Source of the DNA: Bryoerythrophyllum caledonicum
Taxonomy: Eukaryota; Streptophyta; Bryopsida; Pottiales; Pottiaceae
Assembly (NCBI GenBank): GCA_963971425.1
Contig: OZ020514.1
Span: forward strand, 19,007,406-19,071,405
DNA: 64,000 bases
Direction: 5' to 3'
This document shows, piece by piece, positions 36,210-47,966 of the stretch. Within the stretch, counting starts at the first letter, position 1. Each line of letters opens with the position of its first letter. The notes beneath the pieces are model-generated. The model searched no databases, was not told the DNA's origin, and saw only the letters and a program-made list of their open reading frames with translations. The position numbers were made by a program, and so were the translations under genes.

Positions 36210-38487
36210 ATGGCCACGCCTGTAGAAATGGATAAAGAAGAACGAGATAAGAGTCGACTACAATCGGGAAACAAACAGCGGAAGAGGTTGCATGTACTTC
36301 AAAATCCAGTAAAAGTGGCTTTTAAAGGTTGGGAAGAAGTTCGGGGGCCATGGAGTTTTGAAGATTGCGCAAACTTCATCAAGTGGTGCCATATCGACAA
36401 GGCTTTCCCAGAGAAGCGACACAATTATCACTGACGCTTTCACAAGGAAAATTTATAGAAGTGCACCGACGAGGCGTTCAAAAATCGGTGCATTGAAGTA
36501 TACCAGGTGTTGTACGACATCCCTTATGTCAAAGGCAATGAAGTAAATCTCTTTCTTGCACGAGGTGTCCACGCGGAGCTAAAGTTGGGCAAGAGGGTGG
36601 ATTGGTCCACCTTGAAAGCTTTGGGAGATAGCATAAAAGTTCCTTCTCCGGCGAATGGATTGATTCCAATGTGCGCACAGAGGTATCCAGAAGGCGGATT
36701 GGGCAAATTGATGGTGAACACTGAACCGGTCGACACGTACGAGACCGATCTCTCAAACACGGATACAAGCTTTGACGGATCCCACATTCCAATCACAACG
36801 AGCCGAAGGACACAAGCGCGCACCAAACGAAGGAAGGCAGAACAGACGGTTAACGTAGTCGTTAACGATACCATTAATGAAGTTGTAGCTCAGGTGCAAT
36901 CCCCCGCGGTTGTTGATCGAACGTTCGAAGATCCTACTGGTGCTATTATTGCCAGCACAATCCAAACCTTGTTGAACCAATTGGAAGAGAAAAGACAGAA
37001 TTATTGTCATTGCACGATGAGGTTCGCAAGTTGAGAGTTGAACTCAATGACAAAACCATTGTATTTGACCAACAACAACGTGATATGGAGGAGCTCAAAC
37101 TTGCCCTACAAGCTAATACAATGACCACAAAAGATCGTAAGCCACGACGGGAGGAGGAAGGGCTTCTATATGTGTCAACCCAAGATGATTCATTGTTGTT
37201 TGAGGAGGCCCCTATCAATACAGCTATGGTCACCAAAAAAGAGGGTGCGGCGGGTGACGGCAGCAAAGAGCTCGCTAAAGCTCGTGAAGAGAATTCAAGA
37301 CTAAAAAGTTGCTTGGATGTGTTGGTAGAACATTACTATTGATGGAAATTGGCATGCGTCTTCACGGTCGATTGGTCCCGACAATTGGTGGCGGAATTTT
37401 AGAAAATTGACAACAACTATACCGAAAACAACCAAGAGAGGGTGTTTGGTTTTACGTCGTGGGCCCTCATAGAGATCTTTTCAAGATGGATGAAATGGCA
37501 ATGGTGAAAACCGCCGATGGGCAAACAACCATCGATTGGTCCCGTTACAATTGGGATTTCAAAAAGGAGGTTCCATCCACCCTCGACCATCGGGGCAATC
37601 CCATGTTATTGTGGCCACAACCTTCGAGCTTTGTATCCGATGGTACGACTTGCTCAATTTATCTAAACCCATTTGGTCCAGAAGGTGGGATGCGTCTAGG
37701 CACTTGCAAGCACTTGTACCATCCATTTTGCTTGATTAACTTGATGATTGTACGCCGGCGGTGCTCATTGTGCAAGGCCCCTTTTCACGAGCGATTGTAC
37801 GAACTTTTTGGATTAGTTCTATACATGCCCCCGCATTGGGAGTTCAATGTGACGAACGCTCATGATCAATCACATATGTGGGGAAAGGATTTGGTGTGGA
37901 GCTGGAAACTGAAGATGCACTCGTTGGATAAGATGCACCTCTCAAACGAGTGGGGTTGGGAAAGGGACCTGGAGCAGATTGTCCGGGTGTGCAAGAATTT
38001 GATCCCATTAAAGGACAAATACGGTCAAGGAAAACGAAATTTCTTCTACCAAAGCTTTAATGGCCATCGGGACGAGAATGGGGAGCAATTTCGATTCGGA
38101 CCTCATCCACGGCAATGGTTGTGGGCCGTTGATGGAGTTTGCATCACAGACAACAACGAGGATCACATTTCTCACGACATTGACGAAACGGACCCGCAAG
38201 AACTTAGGCAATTATTGGAATCACAGTGGAAAGAAATTTTTCAAAATGATGAAATCGACTTCTTGCTTCATGTGCACAGTCCAGGGACACGGCAAGTGCT
38301 CGACCAGCTCATGCAATCCCAAATCGTAAGTGCCGTGTTGGATGAAGATGGACTAGCGAGGAAAACACGATCGACCTCTCGTAGACTTGTATTCAGCTGG
38401 GATGAATACCTCCCGATGCACGTAGGGGCACACGTCAACAAGGCAGGGGCAAGTGGCACTACTAATAGCCCGATGAATATTGACTAG
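36210..38487 (+). pseudogene. RING-like gene, decayed full-length copy
   Basis: ATG at 36210 opens MATPVEMDKEERDKS. The frame carries TGA at 36432 and TAG at 36456, then continues to a one-base deletion near 36998. A coiled-coil segment (DEVRKLRVELNDKTIVFDQQ) follows to TGA at 37340, then TAG at 37400 and a one-base insertion near 37444. The last 342 codons (from 37459) are open. They hold a RING-type pattern with Cys65, Cys83, His85, His88, Cys91, Cys102 and Cys105, but the second expected Cys is Tyr68. RING domains usually act in ubiquitin ligases; function here is unknown. The copy at 39642 has CGA and AAA where this copy has TGA and TAG, which shows the stops are mutations. Confidence 0.75.
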
Positions 38488-39410
38488 GTGTATTTTTTGT
38501 TTTTGCGGTACCAAGAGACATTTTTCTTACAATGCTCTATCTTTTAGCGTTTAATGTATTTTCTCATTTTTGTACTACATTATACATAGTAAAAAAATAT
38601 GAATAGTAGTGTCTACATTCTACTTGATAATAGTGGTGTAATTATGGATGTACTTAAGCCTCATAAGGATTTGTGCGTTTGTATAGAACAAAATGGTATG
38701 GACCAATTTTTAAACCTCCAAACATTTTTAATCCATAAAGGACCAAGGCATTTTTGCACCAAAAACACTTCAAAACTGCTCGGCTATAGTATAATGCCTA
38801 AGTAGGGAGTCAAAACCTTTTTATTTCTACATCTAATTGTAGGATCTCAATAAATACTTCTCTGTTAATGGCCAATTCACATTTTAGTTATTAGATACTT
38901 GATATGTTTTAGACTGATGATCCAAATGGTCAATATGAAGGTCTACACCACATATTGTTGTGGAAAAAATCAAAAGAATTAAAAGTTAAAATCTCTAAGT
39001 TTTATGTCGTAAGACATTTTTGTTTTTGATACCTTGCCTGACAATGTGTGGCAATATGTGAAAATCTTTGACTTGGGTTCAAGCGCTATTTTCCACTAAA
39101 GACAAGATTTTTTAAGAGAAAATGTGAAAGAAAATAATTTCTAATCCCTTATGTCCGCTCCAAAACTAATAGGGAGCTAATAAAGGTGTTCCTTATTGGA
39201 GAGCGTGCCGTCAAAGGTCGAAAGTCGTACTTTCCATTTCGGCTTCTTTCCTAGAACTAGGGAAAGACATTATCTGCGTGTTATTTTAAGTGCAATGCAA
39301 TCTTGTCGGTACCAGAAAAAAGGCACCCCATATTCAATTGTGCACCCGCCCTATAGAGATGAGGAGTGCCCCAGCCAAGCAACAATGCGCCTCAAACGCC
39401 TATTTCTGGA
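38488..39410. other. AT-rich spacer
   Basis: No gene was seen. It probably includes 3' flank of the RING-like gene and older debris. Confidence 0.5.
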
Positions 39411-39500
39411 GATATGTGGAGACGTCCCCCCCACAAACAAACAAGCAAACGTCCCGGCCCCTGCCCAGTAGGGGCGGAGACGTCCCCGCCCCTGCCGAGT
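39411..39500. repeat. Family-C palindromes upstream of truncated RING copy
   Basis: The clearest example in the window is centred at 39481. GGCGGAGACGTCCCCGCC is its inner part, and the full 22-bp arm pair spans 39471-39492 with one mismatched pair. GTGGAGACGTCCCC (39417) and ACGTCCCGGCCCC (39449) precede it. The array lies about 150 bases upstream of an ATG at 39642. Confidence 0.85.
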
Positions 39501-39641
39501 GACTATTTTAATGAAATTCCGCCCCATTTGTCCCCATCTCGCCTACTCCTCTCCATCCATCTCTTCATTGAGCTAGTTGTTGGCGTCGTAGGGGGTCTTC
39601 ATTTATCCAATTACACCAAATATTTGGATTAGGTGCAAACC

Positions 39642-40270
39642 ATGGCTTCACCCGAACGATTGGCCAAAGAGGAGCAAGACAATACCCGCGTACGAGCGGG
39701 GAATGCCCATCGGAAGCGGTTGCACGTTCTTCGTAATCCCGCGAAGTTAGCCTTTTGTGGTTGGGAAGACGTAGAGGAGCCATGGAGTTTTGATGATTGC
39801 GCAAACTTCATCGAGTGGTGCCACATCAACAGGCTTTCACAGAGGAGTGACACAACTATCACCGACACTTCCACAAGGCAAACCTGAAACACTGCGCCGA
39901 CGAGGCATTTAAACATCAGTGCATTGAAGTTTACTAGGTTTTGTACGACGTCCCATTCGTCAAACCCGACGAAGTAAATCTCTTCATTACGCGGGATGTT
40001 CATCATTGCGGAGGTGAAGTTGAACAAGAGAGTGGATTGGTCCACTTTGAAGTCGATGCTGGGGAAGATAAATATTCCTTCCCCAGAATATGGAATAGTT
40101 CCAATGGAATGGCACAAGTATTCGGATTGTGGATTGGAAAAATTCATGACAGTGATGGACGAGTCACGACCCACCCAGCTACAATACCGACACATCGAGT
40201 TCAGATTCGGACTCCGACGGAACCCATGTCCAAGTCGCAAGCGAAAAGGCACAAGCACGTGATAGACTGA
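39642..40270 (+). pseudogene. RING-like gene, truncated second copy (N-terminal part)
   Basis: ATG at 39642 starts MASPERLAKEEQDN, and the product aligns with the first 190 or so codons of the copy at 36210 (shared WSFDDCANFIEWCHI, VLYDVPFVK and RVDWSTLK). Relative to that copy there is a frame change near 39840, TGA in place of CGA, TAG in place of CAG near 39933, and another frame change near 40015. The coiled-coil and RING parts are absent. Promoter-proximal sequence upstream is also shared (near 36130 and 39570), so a gene with its 5' region was duplicated. Confidence 0.75.
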
Positions 40271-40582
40271 GGAAGACCGAACGAGCCCTTCACCAACGTT
40301 ACCACTGACTAGGTGTATTTAAAGGTTTAGGACGTAGCAAATTTTTTTTTTGAACAATAATCTTGTTCTAAACATGATATTATTTTTAAATATCCTTTTT
40401 GTTTGTAACGGTACGTCTTATTTAAAGAACTTGCACATTACATTCTACTAGAAGCTTATACTACCCCTTATGCATGGAGACTTGCATAGCTCCCTTGCTA
40501 TTGGACACTTGATTTATTATTTTCTTTAATGATGCTATATTTGACTATTTTTGGACTTTGCAAAGTCCAGAAATAAGGAAGA

Positions 40583-41448
40583 GGGCATAAGCATGCTAAG
40601 GGGGGTAGAAAACAGGCAAAAATAATATACTCCATAGTATGTTAGCTTTGAAGTCCTTTGTTAAATTATTGTTGAATGCCAACCGTCCATTTTTTAGGTG
40701 GGGAGAAATCATGGCCAACAAAATGTTAGGTGAGCTGAAAATCTCTTGAACAAAGTGCTGATTTTTGGGACTTTGTGTTGTCATAACACATGTTGCTCAA
40801 TAAGTAGCCGAACCCTTTCTCGAGATGAAAATATTGCATACTACAGAGTCTGAAAATATACTAGAAATACTATGCAGTATATCAATTTTTTCAAGGCTAG
40901 GTTTTCAACCGAAAACTAGATTTTGAAGAAAATCATGGAAAATAAAAATATTTTTTAAAACACTTTATGTTCTGAGATAGATTATTGTATGCTAAAGAAG
41001 GTTCAATAAGAATTTGGAGCAAAAATCAACATTTAACCGCCATTTTAAGTATTTTTGACAATAAATTCATTTTTTGCTATTACAAGTAAATTTAAGTCTC
41101 TGATCATATTTTTTCATTTGGAATGACTAAAAAGAACATATTGTGCATGTAATCTGAAAGTTTTGTAGAATTGTGAACTTCTAATCTCCCACAAGAAGTA
41201 TATTTGTATACTTCTTAAAACTGTGACAAATATATAGTAATTACAAATATACTTCTTCTCATTGAACTGTAGAGGGTTTCGGTGAAACTTTATGATATGT
41301 GTGATGGCATGGAAGTGAGGACTCACATTATAGAGACCAATATTTGAAATCAAAAGCAAATTGGGTATGTGACGCGAAAGAGCAGTTGTCACATGGCAAA
41401 AAACGGTTTGTGACACTATATTCGTACCACCTTAGTCGACTATCACCC
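40583..41448. mobile_element. 866-bp non-autonomous DNA transposon inside A2
   Basis: Comparison with A1 shows an extra 866 bp between GAAATAAGG and AGGATTTTAG. Its ends are imperfect inverted repeats: GGGCATAAGCATGCTAAGG on the left and, reverse-complemented, GGGTGATAGTCGACTAAGG on the right. It is flanked by AAGA at 40579-40582 and 41449-41452; removing one restores the A1 sequence. It is non-coding. The superfamily is unassigned; a 4-bp duplication was also seen for the MITE at 4633. Confidence 0.82.
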
Positions 41449-41819
41449 AAGAAGGATTTTAGTCTAGTAAATTAGTGGCACCAAAGAAGTTGAAAGGGAT
41501 ACCCAATTAATATATTTTAATCAATCAATCGGATATCTCCAAATGATTTAAGTAATACGATACAAATCGATTATAGTGATAGAACAAGCGTGGAATTTTG
41601 TTAGCCGTGATCGACAAAATGATAACAACTTTCAAGCTAACACGATTATAAAACATGCCATGTAATATAATATACTATATATTCTTGTGGTAGTATAGTC
41701 GAGAAGGACCAAAAAACATGGGTCGACGTCCAGTGTCCTTCCTATGAACAATGATACGTAATGCTATAGTACATTCTAGAGCTGGAAGCATTGACATGTC
41801 ACGAATGTTGTTCTTCCAT

Positions 41820-43297
41820 CCGGAGATATCCGGTCGGAAGCAGAGTACTCAAGAAATAATTGCTCGGTTATTCAGAAACGATAAAGCTTCTTCGGAAGAA
41901 CAATAGTGTCTGATACAAGACCAGATCTACTAGACAGTTGTGACTGGTCTCAGCAAAACTCCTGGATCCAACAAAAATTTCTATCCTGGCACTACCTCTC
42001 TTAAGAGCTCTAATGATCCTTCCAGTGCGCCGGTGCGTACATGTCCGAATCAACATCAGACCCAATGTCACACCCAGTTTTAAATAGGCTGTAGCAGCCC
42101 TCCGAGTCAGATTCCTTCTCGTCTTTATACCACCGATCGTCCTCCTCCTCTTCTTTAGCCGATGCATCTCCATAGAGGGTCTCATCTACTTCGGAGTCGA
42201 TCTCCTTCTCGTCCTTGGCGTCATAGTCGATGCCGTCGTCCTTCTCTTGAACATATACTCTCTCCATCCTTCGTGTAACTCTCCTCTCTACCGAATCCGT
42301 ATCTTCCCTCTCCCTCTCCCTCTTGCTACTTGCGGAAGCCATCTCCTCTCTCTCCACCCTGGCTATGGACTAACAAGACTTAAGGTTGAACCACAAAACA
42401 TATGGATTGCTGCACACGTGAACCCTCTCTTATACTTTCCTCCCTACCCACCCATTCATTACACTTCTCAAGTGTAGGTAGAGGAAGCGTAATTGAGTTG
42501 AGTTGCCATAACACCGAGACTGATATAATTAAAGGTAGATTCCACGGTCTTGACTCAATAATATGGGAAATTAAGCATAGTAGGCCACGCGTCAAGCGTC
42601 TTGTCGTAATGTGTTGTGGGGAGTACTATCTCTGCCGCCAACCATCAGCATCAGTTGAATCATAAGAAGGTACTCGGATGGCTGATATGTACTGGGTCTT
42701 TGACTGCCCTTTTTCATTTTAGCAGTGGCATGTTATAAAACTAAGGAGGAACCTGTCAGGAGAAAGCCGAAGAGGTCTCGGATAAGTTCCATCGTCAGAT
42801 GAATTGTAGTTTCTTAGTTAGTGAAGATCTCCAAATTTGATACTATACTCTCCAGAATACCTAGGTAGTCTCATGATCCTCTTCATGGACCCTATTGTGG
42901 AGAATGGTGGATGTGAATCTCCTAACCGGAGATCTCCAGCTAGATCTATGACCGATGTATATGGCAATACATGAACATTCCTCCATCCACGTTATTTGAA
43001 GAGAACATTTGGCCTTACGACAACCCTTGTCAGCTAAGGAAGTCAAGGAGAAGCGGTTCTTCTTCAAAATAAATAGCCGGAGATCTTCGTTAAGCTTTCA
43101 GAGGGACGTGCGGGGCATAAAATATTCTGGTGGGATACACCAGACAATTGTGATATTGTCAGTACTCTATGAATCCTAATTACAGTGACTGGACGAGCAC
43201 GAATCCGATTATCTTGAAGATGACTTGAGGGAGTTAATGGATCGGATGTCAAAATCGGGGCCGAATGTTAATCGTCTCCAGTACCGGAGATTTCCGG
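41820..43297. repeat. Family-A palindromes, left cluster of A2
   Basis: Copies lie at 41820-41833 (CCGGAGATATCCGG), 42926-42939 (one mismatch), 43077-43090 and 43284-43297. A decayed one, CGGATATCTCC, sits near 41520, matching the first A1 palindrome. Each corresponds in position to an A1 copy and most differ by CpG-type transitions. Confidence 0.85.
42010..42357 (-). CDS. Small acidic protein of A-type element
   Basis: An intact 115-codon frame starts MEREEMASASSKRERE and continues EKDDGIDYDAKDEKEIDSEV. It ends APAHWKDH before TAG. It is strongly charged, with a basic/acidic N-terminus and an acidic centre, and has no transmembrane segment or recognised fold. A deleted homologue sits at the same place in A1. 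It is transcribed in the same direction as the transposase and lies about 1.1 kb downstream of it. A role in transposition or regulation is a guess. The second ATG (MASASS) is an equally good start. Confidence 0.6.
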   Translation of the reverse strand: MEREEMASASSKREREREDTDSVERRVTRRMERVYVQEKDDGIDYDAKDEKEIDSEVDETLYGDASAKEEEEDDRWYKDEKESDSEGCYSLFKTGCDIGSDVDSDMYAPAHWKDH

Positions 43298-44568
43298 TGC
43301 ACATCCGTGAGGACGTTAAGACTCATTGAGATTTTTGTACTACACAACAGAATTGTAGATATTGGGACTGATCATCGTAGATCTAACTCACAGACTGGAA
43401 GACTCTCTATAGTTCATCTTCTCACAAAGATATTACAAGATGAGCGCGAGAAGCTTGATATACTAGTCTGCCCTTAGGGGTCAACGGCATTCGCTTCCTC
43501 TAAGTTCACAAGTGCTGCTTCCTTCATTTTACGCGGAATGGACCTCGTAAGTTGGTTTACTTTGCTTGACCAAGTCGCAAACAACACAGAAGTCACATGA
43601 CACCATACATGCTTCTCTTGGTCCGGAACCCATCTGGCTTCTCAGCAGTCCTAGTACTTCCTCTTAAGATTCTTCTGCTTGTTATCAAACTCCCTATACT
43701 TACGAGAAATTTTCCGTGGTTGGCATTACCTTCATCCCCGATGACGTCCGAAACTGCTCTTCCCTGCCAAACATGATAGATGTCAGGATCACTAGGTCGT
43801 ACTAAAATCCAGGACTCATGACAAATGTCACGCCAAGGATTAAAAGTGGACTTCGGGGCTTCATTGGCGGGTCCGCAGTAAGGCTCGAGAACCTCATCTT
43901 CGGGAGTGACATCCAATGGTTGTGGAAGCGATCCTAGCGGATTTTCACCTCTCTATTGAAGGCCTCTCCTATCATGGGCAAACCAAAATCCCTCTTCTAG
44001 TTTGGAGGGCGTTTGTGGAAGTAACTTGTCAAGCTCGTTGATGACGTCCTTCCAGTACTGTAGGTATGGGCCAATGGAGTCTACATACCCTGTGCACTTA
44101 GACATTCCGGACGCCCAGTAGTCCACGTACTTCCGAAGCCCCGTCTATATGAAGTTTTTGTTCTCCGTCGCTTTTCTGACCTTATCTCTAGCAACATCTT
44201 GGTTGCCGATCGGGTTCTGTTCCTCATTACCCCACACGGGCTTAAAAAGGACGGACTTGGGAGATCCTATTGGAAGCCTGGGACGTGCACTTAGTCCCAC
44301 CAGACGTGCCGTTGTCGTGATATGATATAGTTCATAATATAAAAAATAAGATTGAAAAGAAAAAAAAAGAATTTAGCTAGTTATCGTAATTGTGGAGAAT
44401 AACGGTTTTATCCTCAATTACCTTATCAGGCTAGAAGCTTATCTTAAAGGATCTTTACTGCATCTAGTCACTAGCTCAGGGCTTAGGAGCATCCACCGGT
44501 TGGTTCTCCTGCTAATTCCAGCAGTCCCCTGACCACGCGAGCGTCAGCTGCTCTAACAAGCCAAGGAA

Positions 44569-44624
44569 TCGAACCTAGACTGGCGAGGTGCAATAAAATG
44601 CTTAGCCAACCGAACTAAGCCGCG
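44569..44624 (-). repeat. tRNA-like segment, probable SINE head
   Basis: On the minus strand, TTAGTTCGGTTGG (A-box-like, 44606-44618) is followed 21 bases later by GGTTCGATTCC (perfect B-box form, 44575-44585). The spacing fits a tRNA-derived RNA polymerase III promoter. A full cloverleaf is not evident, and a T-rich run lies downstream near 44345-44365 on this strand. It is more likely a tRNA-derived SINE than a functional tRNA. Confidence 0.5.
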
Positions 44625-45060
44625 GTCGATGGCAGTACGTGGGCTCTAATGATATTTAAGGCATTCTCTAACTCTTCTAAGATCAAAAAAATTAAATAGA
44701 GTGCTAGGGAATCATGGTTTGTAGTAGAAATAAGAAATGTTAAGTTTGGGGTAAGTTTAGAGAGAGAAATTTAGTGCCAACTTGTAGTAGAGTTATAGGT
44801 TAGGAAATAAAAGTCAAGCTAGGCTTATGTGGGAAGATATGGATAAGATTTGGAGGTAAATGGACTTTGGTGTCCAAGGGTGAGTCAAAATGAAGGCTAG
44901 GGAAGCATGGGCTGATTTAGGCCCTTGACTCTCCTTCCCTCCACCCTCGGCCAAAGCCTCCTACGTTTGGCATAAAAAGACGCTCGGATTTTCTAGTGTG
45001 ACAGGTAGAGTTTATTGAGTTTTTATGTCAATTTTTAGATTGTTGTAGAACTTGTTTATA

Positions 45061-45780
45061 GCTTTTCAACAAGCTATCACACGCTCCAGTTGAAGTTACT
45101 TACAAGCTGTGGTGTGGATCTGAATAAAAGAGGGTATTGCTGCCATGAATTTTCGAGAGTCGTAAACTTATTCCATGTAGAAACTTGTATACGAAGATTG
45201 AGATGGTGAATCTTTGTGTGAACAAGAGCAATTGTATTCGCTTTTCAATGAACTATCACAAGCTTGAATCCGAGTTTTTATGGAGCCGTGGCACTTGATT
45301 CATTGAAGAGGTGTTCTTGGAGGAACGGTTTTTATTCGACAAGTTTTAAGCAGTGACTTTGAGCAACCATAGTTCATTATTATTAAAGCTAGTAGAAATG
45401 AAACTCTTAGCACTTGTTAATCCTGTTGTTGGCTTTTCATAAAGCTATTACATGTTTATTTTTAAGCTATAGTGCAAGAATTATGCTAGTTTGAATTGGT
45501 AGGGGTCGGTTGCCTTCAATAATTTAGAGCAGCAACTTTGACTCTTCATAGAAATAGTTGTTAAGATCTTTTTGTGTTAAAACTTAGGATATAAGAACCT
45601 TACTATATTAGCTTTCTAAAAAGCTATTACATGTGTTTACATAATTATTTTTGAAGTAGAAGAGCCCGACTTAGTGGGAAGGGGTTCTGTTGCCCAATGT
45701 TTATATAACATTACGTTTGACTACTTGCAAGGGTTTGTTAAGATGAACCAAAAATTCGATTTTTTATGGAGATCAAGACT
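45061..45780. repeat. Four degenerate tandem units of about 180 bp
   Basis: GCTTTTCAACAAGCTATCACA-like words start at 45061, 45240, 45432 and 45611, so spacing is 179, 192 and 179 bp. The intervening sequence is also loosely alike (GTGGTG or GTGCAAG then TTGA). It is non-coding. Confidence 0.7.
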
Positions 45781-46977
45781 TCGGCCATCATTGTCCAGCG
45801 ATGGAACTCATATTTGTGGCGTCTTCCTTCTGTTTTGACTAAAATTGGTAGTTGCCAAGAACCCAGTGTTTCCCAAGGCAAATTCTCTCCCCACGACACC
45901 GCCCTGCTGCATAGGTAGCCATCGACGTACAATTTAAAGTCGGCCACCTCTTAGATAACTTCCGGCATGAAGGCTAGTTTCTGTGACTTCATGAATGCCT
46001 ATATGAAATCCGCTAGAATATATGTACTATTTTTCTTTAGTTCCTTTGATAGATGACTAAATTAAGCATCAATATCTTGATGCATATGTCCGACCACCAA
46101 GAAGCCAACCTAAATCTCCTTGAAAATACCTTGAGCGGTTTGCAGTGATAAGAATGCCATCAAGTATTGGTTCTTGTTGTCCTTTGTTGAGTTGTGGAGC
46201 TGCAGAAACAATTCTGGTGGCAACAGTTTCGGTCCCTTAAAAGCACTCGGCTCCACGGGCTCTAAAGTGTCAACGCACCTGCTCTTTCCCCTCATGAGCG
46301 CCGCGAACATTGAGTTGGGAGGTGGGTGCTCGAAGAGCGCGCGCGTCTCATGTAATGGTGCTCCCTCAAAGCGCCTAAAATTTTTTGCCAGAGAGGAGAT
46401 GGTAGCGTTCGAATCTCCAGGCCATAGAGCATAGTAAGCATACGCTCTGTTGACATGACCGTGTGCCACCATTCCGGTGACATTCATAGGAAGCTGTCCG
46501 AGACCACATGTTGCCTTAGTAGTCCTCCACATGCGTGGAAGGGCTGTCTTCGCACTGTCCATCTTGTTGTGAATGACACAAAGAAAAGGTCTATGGCTTC
46601 GCCTTCGACTCCTCTCTCCATGTCACGTAAAGCTTCCGGCATGATTGTTGGTGATTCAAGTGAGCCTGCCTGTAGCTACAGAATAGCTCGTACGTGGGCG
46701 TTCCCATTGGAGTCGTCAGTAAGAATTGATTGAACTCATCGCAAGTACTGCATTATGCGGAGGTGCTTCCAGATGGATTGATAGCATTTTTTCCAAAGAA
46801 TTCTTTCTTATCCTGCTAACTGTGGACTGACTTACAGGAGGCAGATTGTAGGAGTCGTTTGTATGCAAAATAAAACAATAACCTAGTGAGAGGAGAATTT
46901 TAGAAGAACAATCCAACAGACAGTGCGAAGTACAGAGTTGATCAATTGAAGGTCAATGCATGTCAGCGATGACCTAG

Positions 46978-46991
46978 CCGAAGATCTCCGG
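46978..46991. repeat. Family-A palindrome in A2 transposase intron
   Basis: CCGAAGATCTCCGG, one change from consensus, sits at the same intron position as the A1 copy at 11183. Confidence 0.8.
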
Positions 46992-47966
46992 TTCAGAAAC
47001 TACGACTTTGGTCAACCAAGGAAGGAGAGTACAAGTCCATTGCAATATGCAGGGACTGATAAAGTACATCATTGACGTTGGCTCGAATTTGCTTCCAGTT
47101 GTTTCCCACAAGAAGATACTTGAGAGTGTCAATCCGACCATTCTCGATACTCCGCATTTGGTGAGGCATTTGATCCGCGTTGTCATTAACAATGGGTGTC
47201 ATTGATCTTATCGCTTGTATAGTGGCAAGCCGTGGGCGCTTGATGCCCTTGTTATAGTGAGTAGCATGGATGATTTGTCTACTGAATTGTCCCACGTAGG
47301 TGTGAAACGTGGACTTTCGAATTAAATGGATCATTACCATGCAACGAAGCAGACCTCCGTTCCCAAGTGCGTGACGTACTTTCTCTTCTGGTCCCCATCA
47401 ATGGAGTGAAACTGCTTGCCTACCGAGATCGCATATTCCTTTCTATCTTCAAAGGATTTGTCATAGAATTTTTGTCTAACAGAAAGAGCACGGGATTGTT
47501 GATAATATTGGCAGCAGCGTTTGGGAGAGCACCTTTCCGAGCTGACCTTGCAAATATCGTCGTCGGTAGTCCTCTTGGTATACAGGGATTCTTTCTTGTT
47601 AAGGTCTTGCTGTCGAGAAATGAAGCGGTAAGGCTCCTTCGCACGACCCCCCAAATGAGCACCAGAATCAGGTTGTAAAGGCAGGGATGCGAAATGATCA
47701 ATTGTGCTTTTCAAAGACCACTCGGAAGGTAAACAACATTCAAGAATGGGCCACGGTTCATGACTCATAATTCTCTCCGTGTCCCCCACGAAAATGTTGA
47801 GGTCGGTTACACCAATCTAATCTTCTCCCAAGCAACCACTACGGAAATGATCCGCTGGTAACGCGGCCATGATTCTCCCAGAGTAGAGCACCAACCCATT
47901 TCCGTCTAACTGCTGCACTTGAAGTTCAACCCAACGCTCTCATGGTACAAATGGAAAGTCGTCCGA

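Larger units (their letters stand above)
44313..45893. mobile_element. Insertion within A2 transposase
   Basis: A1 and A2 transposases are collinear on either side. Between them A2 has about 1.6 kb of unrelated AT-rich sequence and lacks about 130 bases of coding sequence. The insert holds a tRNA-like segment and a four-unit tandem repeat. No terminal repeats or coding frame was found, so the type is unknown. Confidence 0.65.

Noticed and set aside
44553..44630. A functional tRNA gene
   Set aside because: A-box and B-box-like words are present, but I could not pair acceptor and anticodon stems into a convincing cloverleaf, and the setting is inside an insertion.
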